Under the pieces are notes generated by a model. That model searched no databases, was not told the origin of the DNA, and saw only the letters and a list, made by a program, of their open reading frames with translations. 35,140 nucleotides of DNA from an uncultured Clostridia bacterium (lineage in GTDB: Bacteria; Bacillota; Clostridia; Christensenellales; UBA1242), in assembly GCA_937874195.1 (NCBI GenBank), contig CALNBM010000084.1, forward strand, positions 1 through 35,140, read 5' to 3'. Numbering within the stretch: the first letter of the stretch is position 1; each line of letters starts with the position of its first letter. The position numbers and the translations under genes are program-made. This document shows positions 8,701-15,823 of this stretch, one piece after another.

Positions 8701-9320
8701 TAAATATAGTGCACGTCATTGGTTGCAACAAGTTTAATATTAAATTTTTTAGAAAGTTCTCTTAATTTTGCGTTTACTTCTTTTTGTTCTTCCATGTTAT
8801 GGTCCTGCATTTCAAGATAAAAATCCTCACCAAAAATGCCTTTAAACCATTGCACTAAACGCTCTGCTTCATCGTATCTCCTGTCTAAAATTGCTTGAGG
8901 AATATCCCCCGCAAGACAAGCACTCAAACATATTAATCCACCGCTATATTTTTCTAACGCCTTGTAATCTATTCTCGGTTTATAATAAAATCCATCCCTA
9001 AAAGCAAGAGTATTTAATTTACACAAATTCAAATAGCCTTCTTGGTTCTTAGAGAGTAGCACTAAATGTGAATATTTACTTTTAGGATTTTTAACAGCAA
9101 TGTTATCCGTTGTGTAAAATTCACAGCCTATAACGGGTTTAACGCCTTGCTTTTTGCATTCGTCATAAAAAGCAATCACTCCAAACATATTGCCGTGATC
9201 GGTTATAGCAACAGCAGGCATACCATATTCTTTGCATACCTTAACCATTTTTTTAATTCTTGTAGCACCGTCCAGCAAACTATATTCTGTGTGCAAATGC
9301 AAATGGACAAATTCTTTCAA
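5760..9320 (-). CDS. dnaE: DNA polymerase III alpha subunit, DnaE type
   Basis: Replicative C-family polymerase; in Firmicutes DnaE usually extends primers while PolC does bulk synthesis. The 1186-residue length fits DnaE. Domains: N-terminal PHP domain (H-L-H-L-H-T-E-Y-S at 7-15, D-H-G-N-M-F-G near 42, T-N-D-V-H-Y near 200); palm with G-P-G-R-G-S-G-A-G near 350 and catalytic P-D-F-D-V-D-F near 390; fingers; helix-hairpin-helix; a clamp-binding type Q-L-D-I-F near 925; and an OB fold from about 1010 (L-T-V-T-C-G-G-I-V). There is no inserted DEDD exonuclease domain, which separates it from PolC. Translation starts at TTG (9318-9320), supported by AAGGGAAG five bases upstream. pfkA follows downstream on the same strand with a 190-base gap, so co-transcription is possible. 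Confidence 0.97.
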   Translation of the reverse strand: MKEFVHLHLHTEYSLLDGATRIKKMVKVCKEYGMPAVAITDHGNMFGVIAFYDECKKQGVKPVIGCEFYTTDNIAVKNPKSKYSHLVLLSKNQEGYLNLCKLNTLAFRDGFYYKPRIDYKALEKYSGGLICLSACLAGDIPQAILDRRYDEAERLVQWFKGIFGEDFYLEMQDHNMEEQKEVNAKLRELSKKFNIKLVATNDVHYIYKEDAEVQDVLMCVQMQKTVDDPDRLKFVSDEFYLKTYDEMAKLFPYDLDALDVTVEIANKCNVEFEFGHYLFPPYKPADDSTPSEFIRKLLDKGLINRYGEVTSEIRLRADREIDLIEKQGFVEYFLVVWDYIDKAKSMGIPVGPGRGSGAGSIVAYSLGITNIDPLKYDLLFERFIHAERVSAPDFDVDFADYRREEVIDYVKEKYTPDRVVKIATFGTMAAKNAIKDVGRVLRVPYSELDKITKAIPNKVSKPDVIKKCFGLYKAKKSDKDYGIDYSIPDLKEMYANNDEVKRVVDIAIKLEDMPRQVSTHACGVVIGADNLDKFMPLARNGEDITTQYNMVDIERLGHLKMDFLGLRNLSDIEKALQLIKENRGVDIDFDKCTYDDSEVYKLISTGNTKAIFQIESSGFQKFMKELQPNCIEDIIAGVSLYRPGPMDSIPTYVHNKHNPKDVKYDHPILEPILKVTYGCIVYQEQVMRIVQDMAGYTLGQADMVRRMMGKKKQAEMAKEKNVFVYGKPAEGGKPAIDGSVKRGVPEDIAIKIWGQMESFASYAFNKSHAAAYSLITYQTAFLKLYYEPEFLTSVLNNRITNADEVKNYVTYAKEEKIEVLPPDINKSKTYFSVTDGNIRFGLAALKNVGIGVVEAIISEREQNGDYKDLTDFISRLDSQYLNKRCIESMILSGACDSFGAKRSQMMQTFPLIIDIVSQDRKKRASGQLDIFGLLGEEERINVEMPNIPEYDEQVKLKLEKEVVGVYVSGHPLSNYIEIFSEFNLTGDMLKQDEEIAFESVNGDGVEEGVYDHLADGLTVTCGGIVAEVKKVITRASNKEMAILKIEDLYGIIEVMCFPQIYAKFKHLLNNDALLKVNGKLSIRQGEAPIVLADNISSFARNNTNALTITKKEETLEKLCLKFNTNDSVLYNDILEVLENYPGESEVYVNCSENGKWFRVPKKVDLKSNLQAELMAYINEEDIQVKK

Positions 9321-9575
9321 TCTTTCTTCCCTTATTAGTTTTTCTTTTTATATTGCTTTTATAATGTTAGATTTTTTTTGTGCTCGCTTAAATTCAAAAC
9401 TGTTTTTTTATATTTTTTTTATGTAAAGTAAAGTTTATTTTGCCTCTATTTTTAAAGCAACTTTTTTAATATTTGTTAGATTACAAAATTTTCTTTTACC
9501 CTTACAAACATTAATATGAAATCTATTTTACATTATTTTTTGTTGTTTTTCAAGATAAATTATTTTTTACTAAGT

Positions 9576-10904
9576 TCAACATTTTGTTAGTTTTTCAAAC
9601 AACTGTTTCATTTCTACCATTTTTCCACAGCAAAATTTTCCTTCCGGACAAGCACCGTCAACAAAGCAACTTGCACCCATCTTGCTAAATAATATTGGAT
9701 TAAGATTGCATAATTTTTTCAATAAATCACGCATCAAGTCTCTTATTTCCCACTGTGCACGCATGCAAGTTCTAAGCCTAAACATGTGGGCAAGTTCACG
9801 AGCGTTAATTGTGGAGATAACATTCACAGTTGTTCCACTAAGCGTTATGTATATTAATTGCTCGCTAGTGCAGTTAGCCTTTCTTAACTTTTCAAACACT
9901 TCACGATTGCGTTTTATCGCATTTGTGTATAATTCTTTTAATTGCTCATTTTCACTAATTTTAGGTGGCATAACAAAATTATAACTGTATGGAAAAGTTT
10001 GTAAATAAGGAACTATAATCGATTGTATTCTATGCCTGACTAAATGAGTTAGTGTGGATAATGTTAAATTTTTAAATTCAATTGTGAAATTAAATTGCTC
10101 TAATATTCTGGCAATTTTGCTGTCAGTTTTTGCTTGTTTTATATCAAATGTTTTTACACCTAGTAACTGTTCGCACTTTTTAAATATGCTTTCACTATCG
10201 CTTATTCCTTGTAAAATATTAGTGTCCGCTGTTTCAAAAGTAATTTTATTTGCGCTTGGATAATCAATTAAATTCAATTTATAATCTTTATAGTTATGCT
10301 TTTCTTTGTCCACAATATTTGGGTATCTTTCTTCCAACTGCTCTTTTAATTGCATACCTAAGTTAAAAATTTCTATAAAGTGTTTACCTCTGCCATAAAT
10401 CATATTGCTAATAAGATATATTAGTTCGCGAGTGTTAAAACTTGCATAGATATTACTTGCAAAAGCATAAGGCAACACAAATCTTGCATCTTCCACTGCC
10501 ACTCCATCTGCAACCAACTTGTCATAAACAGAAAACATATCTTCGATATGCTCTGTCATAATTTTTTTATTTTTCTCGCTTAAATCTTTCGGCAAATTAT
10601 ATCCCGCTTTGGAAAAATTCACATAGCGTCGTGATTTAATGGTGTAAGCCCCTAGTCTAAATTCAATCAAAAACTGTTCGAAAAACACACTCACATTTTC
10701 AAAAGCAATATTAAAATAATGGTGTTCAATAATAGTTTTGTGACCCGATGATATAACTTTATCCACTAACTGCAAGTTTTTTTCCTTGTTGTTGCGATTG
10801 TTATAAATATCTGTTGCAGTGCCTTCTCGAGTGGAAATTGTTCCCGCACAGGCACAAATTTTTTCACCGTTTTTAGTTTCAGATAATATTTTTGCAAAAC
10901 TCAT
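9576..10904 (-). CDS. thyX: FAD-dependent thymidylate synthase, tandem two-domain form
   Basis: ThyX methylates dUMP to dTMP using methylene-THF and reduced FAD. Classical ThyX is about 220-250 residues; this one is 442 and contains two ThyX-like halves. The first half has F-R-L-G-A-Y-T-I-K-S-R-R-Y at about 81-93, which keeps the Arg, the x7-Ser spacing and the R-Y of the R-H-R-x7-S signature but lacks its first R-H. The second half has V-R-H-R-I-Q-S near 287-293, keeping R-H-R but not the later Ser, and also the C-terminal R-T-C-M-R-A-Q-W-E-I-R (about 376-386). A cysteine-rich tail (C-F-V-D-G-A-C-P-E-G-K-F-C-C-G, near 412-426) follows. ThyX active sites form between subunits, so a fused pair that shares the signature is plausible; I infer this. 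ATG start with GGGAG upstream. It stands alone. Confidence 0.88.
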   Translation of the reverse strand: MSFAKILSETKNGEKICACAGTISTREGTATDIYNNRNNKEKNLQLVDKVISSGHKTIIEHHYFNIAFENVSVFFEQFLIEFRLGAYTIKSRRYVNFSKAGYNLPKDLSEKNKKIMTEHIEDMFSVYDKLVADGVAVEDARFVLPYAFASNIYASFNTRELIYLISNMIYGRGKHFIEIFNLGMQLKEQLEERYPNIVDKEKHNYKDYKLNLIDYPSANKITFETADTNILQGISDSESIFKKCEQLLGVKTFDIKQAKTDSKIARILEQFNFTIEFKNLTLSTLTHLVRHRIQSIIVPYLQTFPYSYNFVMPPKISENEQLKELYTNAIKRNREVFEKLRKANCTSEQLIYITLSGTTVNVISTINARELAHMFRLRTCMRAQWEIRDLMRDLLKKLCNLNPILFSKMGASCFVDGACPEGKFCCGKMVEMKQLFEKLTKC

Positions 10905-10938
10905 AAAACTTATCTCCCGTAAAAACTTTTACTATTTT

Positions 10939-10966
10939 AGTATAACAATAAATATTTTTTTTTCAA
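10939..10966 (-). promoter_or_regulatory. Sigma-A promoter of thyX
   Basis: On the minus strand TTGAAA (10961-10966), 16 bases, then TATACT (10939-10944) with an upstream TG making an extended -10. It lies 35 bases before the thyX ATG. Confidence 0.7.
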
Positions 10967-11325
10967 ATAATATTTAACTAACAAAATAAAATTGCTTGCA
11001 GGCTAATATTTAAAATTTTAATTTCCATAAAATCATTGACAAAAAGCACAAACAGTTATATACTTTTAACGCACTAAAAAATATTGTTAGTTTGATAGTT
11101 TTATTTACAATTTAAAGTTTACTTACTTAACTATAAAAACAATTCTAAGCAAAAACTCCTTAACTTGCATACAAAAGTTTAACCCCTGCACAAATCAATT
11201 AATTAAATAATAATAAACTAAAAAAATAGCAAGAGTTAACGATGTTTTGAAAAATGCTAATAAATTATTTTAAAATTCATATCAATTTAATAATCAATTT
11301 TCCCCTTCTTTCTTTGTTTTTAAGC
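10967..11325. other. Intergenic region between thyX and tRNA-Lys
   Basis: No coding frame is supported. It contains one consensus plus-strand promoter (11036-11064, listed separately), about 255 bases ahead of the tRNA. The sequence between them is AT-rich with no clear stem or open frame; a closer tRNA promoter is not obvious. Confidence 0.5.
11036..11064 (+). promoter_or_regulatory. Consensus sigma-A promoter upstream of tRNA-Lys
   Basis: TTGACA (11036-11041), exactly 17 bases, then TATACT (11059-11064). It is the best sigma-A match I found in the window. Transcription would start near 11071 and run through the tRNA at 11326 to the terminator at 11402-11432. Confidence 0.75.
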
Positions 11326-11401
11326 GCACCATTAGCTCAGTTGGTAGAGCAACTGACTCTTAATCAGTGGGTCCACGGTTCGAGCCCGTGATGGTGTACC
11401 A
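11326..11401 (+). tRNA. tRNA-Lys (anticodon CUU)
   Basis: A full cloverleaf folds: acceptor stem 11326-11332 with 11391-11397 (first pair G-U), D arm, anticodon stem of five pairs around a loop with C-T-T as bases 34-36 (reads AAG, Lys), a variable loop of five, and a T arm with T-T-C-G-A. Discriminator A is followed by an encoded CCA. A terminator follows directly, so it is a single-tRNA unit. Confidence 0.97.
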
Positions 11402-11432
11402 AAAAAAACGGCTTAACATAAGCCGTTTTTTT
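11402..11432 (+). terminator. Intrinsic terminator of tRNA-Lys
   Basis: 11405-11415 pairs with 11419-11429 (11 bp, three-base loop) and ends in a T run (11426-11432). It starts directly after the CCA. The following stretch to 11709 is AT-rich and holds nothing I can support. Confidence 0.92.
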
Positions 11433-11709
11433 ACGCAAAATTTAATTTAGCACTTAATGTAAGAATTAATTAAAAGTTGGGCAAAGATTTTTTTATTAAA
11501 AGTAAAATCATATAATAAAATAAAAGAGAAAATTAGTTTGTATAAAAACTTTTATTTCTTTTATTTTTTTAATCAAAAGTTAGTTAATACTTTATAATAT
11601 AAAACAAATAATATAGAGAAAGTTATATTTTTTTGTTTTAACTAAGTTGTTGTATATTATTTAAATGGAGAGTTTTTTTTAAAAAAAGCTTGCTATCAAA
11701 ACTTTCCAA

Positions 11710-12903
11710 TTATAAGAATTTTGTTTCAAACTTTTTCATAAATTCAGTGAAAGTCATTTTAAAGATTATATCTTTATCTTGAGGTCCTTCTATAGGATAA
11801 GGCTTAAAAACACCTCTTTCAATAAATCCTTCCGGGTCAACAAATATCACTTTTAGACCTTGCTCTCTGGCTTGTTTTTGAACTTCTCTCCTATCTGCGT
11901 GACATCCAATGCAAATTAAAGACTTTATCGACTTATCAAATTTAATTTTAGGTATATAAATATCCCGTTCATACACTCGTAAAATTTGTTCGTCAATATC
12001 TAATCTTTTTACCAACCTATCAAAATTGTTGTTATAAAGAGTGCCCGTAAACAACTCTTTTTGATACGCATCTTTAAAAATATTATATGCTTGTGAATGT
12101 TTTGCCTGCAAACAAGCAAGCGGAACTTTTGCAAATTTTTTATACATTTGTTCAGGGTTTTTTATTATTTCTTCCATTAAAGTATCTTCGCTACCAAAAT
12201 AGAATTTTTTAGTTTTATGATTCTGCACCTTATAGGTCTCATGCATTTCATATAAAGGCGGTATGTCGGTTTCAATAGACGGACCGCATCCCATTTCAAT
12301 TTGTGCAGGCAAATATTTTTTAAGCACTTCTAAATCGGTTTCATAAGTCGGATTTCCTCGCTTATCAGGAATTCTAATCATTTTGGTAGAATGTCGCCAC
12401 ATTCTATCGTAGTTATGCTTCCAGTCATTGTTTTTTGTTATAAACACAATATCAATGGATGAGTAATTATTAGGAAATGTAGCCCCACTATCTTTGTTTT
12501 TTGGGTGATTATCATATTCCATAATAAAAACTTCAAACATATCATCTTTTAAAAATTTATTATCAACCTTTTTAAAACCGCTTTGCTCTAAGGCTTGAAA
12601 AATTCTTTTTTTATATTCAAGTATTTCGTTTTTTGGTAAAGTGTTGCTAACCACAATATATGTACTTTTTAAACTTAAAAAATAATCCGTATCATCTTTT
12701 TTAGCAATATACTTATCATAAAAATGAATGTATCTCCGCCTTTGTGTAGTCTCATCTTTATAGCATGATTGACTAGCATTTTCCATACATTGATTTCTAA
12801 GCCACATTCCTTCAAAAAGGTACTCACCTTTTTCATCTGTAAAGTAATTGCTAAAGGTTTCGTATTGTTCTTTTGTTAGTTTTGCAAGTTTAATTGTTTT
12901 CAT
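11710..12903 (-). CDS. Sirtuin-like (SIR2-type Rossmann) protein, probably divergent
   Basis: A 397-residue protein with weak but ordered SIR2-family signs in its second half. G-C-G-P-S-I-E-T-D-I-P-P-L near 203-215 resembles the G-A-G-x-S-x-x-S-G-I-P-x-F NAD loop. Y-N-N-N-F-D-R-L near 288-295 resembles T-Q-N-I-D-x-L. C-I-G-C-H-A-D-R-R near 328-336 resembles the late G-T-S motif. The first two are about 85 residues apart, as in sirtuins, but only some 40 separate the second from the third, too little for the zinc ribbon and catalytic His. About 200 residues precede the NAD loop, mostly unknown, with many Tyr, Lys and Asp. An AGGATG site six bases before the ATG supports the start. It may be an NAD-binding or NAD-consuming enzyme rather than a deacetylase; SIR2 domains also occur in phage-defence NADases, but no defence neighbours are seen. 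Confidence 0.55.
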   Translation of the reverse strand: MKTIKLAKLTKEQYETFSNYFTDEKGEYLFEGMWLRNQCMENASQSCYKDETTQRRRYIHFYDKYIAKKDDTDYFLSLKSTYIVVSNTLPKNEILEYKKRIFQALEQSGFKKVDNKFLKDDMFEVFIMEYDNHPKNKDSGATFPNNYSSIDIVFITKNNDWKHNYDRMWRHSTKMIRIPDKRGNPTYETDLEVLKKYLPAQIEMGCGPSIETDIPPLYEMHETYKVQNHKTKKFYFGSEDTLMEEIIKNPEQMYKKFAKVPLACLQAKHSQAYNIFKDAYQKELFTGTLYNNNFDRLVKRLDIDEQILRVYERDIYIPKIKFDKSIKSLICIGCHADRREVQKQAREQGLKVIFVDPEGFIERGVFKPYPIEGPQDKDIIFKMTFTEFMKKFETKFL

Positions 12904-13386
12904 GTAACCATCCTATTTACAAACACTTAAAATTATTTTAATTTTGGTAAAAATAGTATATCACCAAGCAATCTTATTGTCAATTTTATATCCTATGTAT
13001 AAATTTATAAAAAACTATTATAAATATTTTTTACTATATTATCTTGTCATAATTATCTTGTCATACTAAACTTTTTTGCACGAAATAAAACGACCTTTGA
13101 GTAGTGCAACGAGGCGAAAAAAATAAATGCTAATGGTTTTTTTTAATAAAATAGTTACTATAATAACAATTCTATAATATTTAAAGGTTATATTTAAGTA
13201 AAAAAAAAGTAATGGCTTAATTTAAAATGTTAACGCCTGAAAATAATTAAAACAAACCTAAATTAACATTAGCCTGACAGTCAACCTAAAAAGAGTGAAA
13301 ATAAGCATATCAAATTACATGTATTAGTTTTATTAAAATAATCCACTATTAGTACTTAATTCAATCTTGAAATTGTTTCCACACTT
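12904..13386. other. Long AT-rich intergenic region between the sirtuin-like gene and ung
   Basis: About 480 bases without a supportable gene or RNA. The only structure I see is the tandem 14-base duplication listed separately. A slightly more GC-rich patch near 13078-13120 forms no clear stem or coding frame and could be a gene remnant. Confidence 0.5.
13038..13065. repeat. Two exact tandem copies of a 14-bp unit
   Basis: ATTATCTTGTCATA occurs twice without a gap (13038-13051 and 13052-13065). It lies about 135-160 bases upstream of the sirtuin-like gene's start. It could be slippage or a paired protein-binding site. Confidence 0.75.
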
Positions 13387-14055
13387 TTAAATTTGCCAGT
13401 CGATAGGTGATTGGTTTAGGGTTGTCAGAATTGCGTTTGCTTTGCTAAAATGCTTGCAACCAAACCAGCCACCGCGGTTTGCACTCATAGGACTAGGATG
13501 ATTGGCGGTTAGAATGTAGTGTTTAGTGGCGTCTATATTTTTTGCATAAGCCTTAGCATGACCGCCCCAAAGCATGAATACAACTGGTTTCTCACGACTG
13601 TTTAATATATTAATTATTTCGCTCGTAAACTCTTCCCAACCTTTATTTTTATGACTGTTTGCTTTACTTTTTTCCACTGTCAACACAGTGTTTAAAAGCA
13701 ACACCCCTTGCTTCGCCCATTTAGTTAAATTTCCGCTTTTGAATGTTTTACAATTAATATCGCTTTTTAATTCTTTAAAAATATTTCTTAGCGATGGCGG
13801 AAAATTTACTCCCTTTTCCACTGAAAAGCATAGTCCATGTGCTTGATTTTCGCCGTGATAAGGGTCTTGCCCCACAATCACCACTTTAACATTTTCTGGA
13901 CTCACTAAATTTAGCGCATTAAAAACATTCTCCACTTTGGGGAAAATTGTTTTTGTGGCATACTCATTTTCTAACCATTTTATTAAATTTTTATAATTTA
14001 TGCTTGTTAATTTATGTTGTAATTTTTCTTGCCAGTGACTAGACAATATAAACAT
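13387..14055 (-). CDS. ung: Uracil-DNA glycosylase, family 1
   Basis: Removes uracil from DNA to start base excision repair. The 222-residue length is typical. The catalytic loop V-G-Q-D-P-Y-H-G at about 61-68 carries the water-activating Asp64. The second loop H-P-S-P-M-S near 186-191 carries the catalytic His and inserts into the minor groove. L-L-L-N-T-V-L-T near 119-126 and V-F-M-L-W-G-G-H-A-K near 152-161 complete the family pattern. ATG start with only a weak purine-rich ribosome site. It is divergent from the patatin gene across a 118-base gap. Confidence 0.97.
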   Translation of the reverse strand: MFILSSHWQEKLQHKLTSINYKNLIKWLENEYATKTIFPKVENVFNALNLVSPENVKVVIVGQDPYHGENQAHGLCFSVEKGVNFPPSLRNIFKELKSDINCKTFKSGNLTKWAKQGVLLLNTVLTVEKSKANSHKNKGWEEFTSEIINILNSREKPVVFMLWGGHAKAYAKNIDATKHYILTANHPSPMSANRGGWFGCKHFSKANAILTTLNQSPIDWQI

Positions 14056-14138
14056 TATTTCTCTTTTTGACTATATTTTTTATAGTTTTAGTGTAACAAA
14101 CTAAAACTATTTTTGCAATTAGAATTTTATTATCTATT

Positions 14139-14166
14139 TTGATTAAAATATAAACTGTGGTAAACT
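14139..14166 (+). promoter_or_regulatory. Candidate sigma-A promoter of the patatin-family gene
   Basis: TTGATT (14139-14144), 16 bases, TAAACT (14161-14166) preceded by TGG, giving an extended -10. It ends only seven bases before the ATG at 14174, so the transcript would be leaderless or nearly so. Confidence 0.45.
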
Positions 14167-14173
14167 AAATATT

Positions 14174-15040
14174 ATGAAACGCAATCAAATAATTGTAGAA
14201 ACAAAAAGAAAAGTCAAAAAGTTTGGGCTTGCTCTGGGTGGTGGTGGTGCAAGAGGTTTTTCTCATATTGGTGCACTTAAAGCATTTGAAGAACATAACA
14301 TCAAGTTTGATTATATAGCAGGCACAAGTGTGGGGGCTATTATTGGTGCGAGTTTAGCAGCAGGAAAAACCGCAGACGAACTTTTGAAACTCGCTCTTTC
14401 TTTAAGAGAAAGAGATATTAGAACAAATTTTGTGCCATTAACTCCTAGTAAAACTGACGGTATAGAAAAAATATTAATCGAAAACCTTGGCGATATTGAG
14501 TTTTCTGATTTGAAAATTCCTTTTTGCGCTGTGGTAGTGGATATAAAAACAGGCACAGAACTGCATATAACAAAAGGCAATTTGGCAAAAGCAGTGGCGG
14601 GAAGTTGCGCAGTTCCCGGCATTTTTTCACCAGTTGAATTTGGCGAACATTTGCTTTTTGATGGAGGACTTATAAACACTATTCCTGCAAATGTACCTAA
14701 ACTAAACAATTGCCAAATTACAATCGGAATTGATATCAACAGCACACGCGGAAGTGGCGCGAAAAGTAAAAAATATTTTGACCTTTTAGGTGCGTCTATT
14801 GGCGTGATGATGAAAAGTAATACCATAAAAGGCTACCTAAACGCCGACATTATGATTCAACCAAATTTAAAAGAATTTAAAAGCACAAAACTTGCAGGCG
14901 CCCAAGAAATGTTTGACGAGGGTTATAGAGCAACACAAGAAAAAATTCCTGAAATTTTAAAACTTTTTGCAAAACGCAAAGAAAAAAAAGGTCGCGGATT
15001 TTTTAAGTTTTGGTTAGGGAAAAAAGACCAAAGAATATGA
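14174..15040 (+). CDS. Patatin-like phospholipase, RssA/NTE family
   Basis: Serine lipid acyl hydrolase of the patatin fold with a Ser-Asp dyad. The 288-residue product shows the oxyanion-hole loop G-G-G-G-A-R-G at 22-28, the nucleophile elbow G-T-S-V-G at 50-54 (Ser52), and the D-G-G of the catalytic Asp near residue 163 (F-D-G-G-L-I-N-T-I-P). There is no signal peptide or membrane segment, so it should be cytoplasmic or peripheral; the tail is strongly basic (many Lys/Arg after 265), which may help membrane contact. No ribosome site is seen before the ATG, and the best promoter nearly touches the start codon. Its substrate cannot be told from sequence. The inverted repeat begins about 110 bases downstream. 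Confidence 0.92.
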   Translation: MKRNQIIVETKRKVKKFGLALGGGGARGFSHIGALKAFEEHNIKFDYIAGTSVGAIIGASLAAGKTADELLKLALSLRERDIRTNFVPLTPSKTDGIEKILIENLGDIEFSDLKIPFCAVVVDIKTGTELHITKGNLAKAVAGSCAVPGIFSPVEFGEHLLFDGGLINTIPANVPKLNNCQITIGIDINSTRGSGAKSKKYFDLLGASIGVMMKSNTIKGYLNADIMIQPNLKEFKSTKLAGAQEMFDEGYRATQEKIPEILKLFAKRKEKKGRGFFKFWLGKKDQRI

Positions 15041-15150
15041 AAATGATTATATTATTTCACTTGGCTTACAAGCTTTGATAATAACGCGAAAAAATATCTA
15101 TCAGTAACTTTACGATAATGCTTGTTAAATCATGCAAGCGTGTTCAAAAC

Positions 15151-15285
15151 CTATATTATCTGGTTAATGAAGGACTACATAGTAAAATCATTTCTGTGCA
15201 ACCAGAAACTATGAAGAAAATGCGTAGAACTCTTGGCAGGATTGTAAACGAAGGTAAAGGCGGAGTTATTTGTATTTTGTTATAA
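15151..15285 (+). pseudogene. Detached 3' end of spoIVA (last 44 codons)
   Basis: The plus strand encodes L-Y-Y-L-V-N-E-G-L-H through V-I-C-I-L-L-stop, identical in protein to the C-terminus of the intact SpoIVA at 19068-20546. The two copies differ by two synonymous bases: the first Leu codon (CTA here, TTA there, at the edge of homology) and a Gly codon (GGA here, GGG there). No start codon, ribosome site or upstream spoIVA sequence accompanies it, so it should not yield product. It is the outer part of the left inverted-repeat arm. Confidence 0.93.
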
Positions 15286-15456
15286 AATAATTATAGTCCT
15301 AATCAAAATTTAATTTATTTTAAGAAAATGCAAAATATCTTTTAAAAAATAAGAAAATGCAAATGATTTTTAATTGCGATAAAAAAAACTTCTATCAAAA
15401 ATCATAGAAGTTTTTTTATGTATTATTTTTTAAAATAATTATAGTTCTCTTTGTGC
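15152..15456 (+). repeat. Left arm of ~305-bp inverted repeat
   Basis: Reads the same as the reverse complement of 18896-19201 with one substitution (in the spoIVA tail) and one single-base indel in a T run. Content from outside in: spoIVA tail, AT-rich spacer with TAAGAAAATGCAAA twice (15321-15334 and 15350-15363), a terminator hairpin, and the last codons of an exonuclease gene in reverse. Outside these limits the two flanks do not match. There are no transposase genes or IS-like termini. Confidence 0.95.
15381..15417. terminator. Bidirectional hairpin within the left arm
   Basis: ACTTCTAT pairs with ATAGAAGT, flanked by eight A and seven T. It is a copy of the spoIVA terminator at 18936-18972. 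Here it would stop transcription coming from the patatin gene. Confidence 0.8.
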
Positions 15457-15823
15457 CCCAACATTTTATCAACTACTCTAATGAAATTAAAACTCACTTA
15501 TATTAAAATAATTTTTTATAATCACTATTAATATTGCACGAAAAATTACTTTATCGCATTTTTAATAAGTGATAGCTTTTTTTCTTTTTTTAATCAAATT
15601 CAACTCGCACGAATTTTTTACATTAAACTATACTTAAAAATTTCAGTGACTGCATAAACATGTGTTATAATAACTAAAAATTATAATTTAAAATAAAACA
15701 ACAAAATAACTTGTTTGAACATTAAATAAAAAAACGTTGACTTGCAGAAATTTGTAAAAATATCTAAACGGTTATTTATTATTAATTTAGTGAAGTATTA
15801 AAACAAAACTTAAAGGAAAAACA
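15457..15823. other. Non-coding stretch before the ComEC-like gene
   Basis: AT-rich, no supported gene. An extended -10 box (TGTTATAAT, 15663-15671) on the plus strand lacks a clear -35; a TTGACT at 15737-15742 has only a poor -10. Either could drive the gene at 15824. Confidence 0.4.

Noticed and set aside
14311..14826. Minus-strand 171-codon frame opposite the patatin gene
   Set aside because: The plus-strand frame has all patatin motifs; the opposite frame has none of any family.
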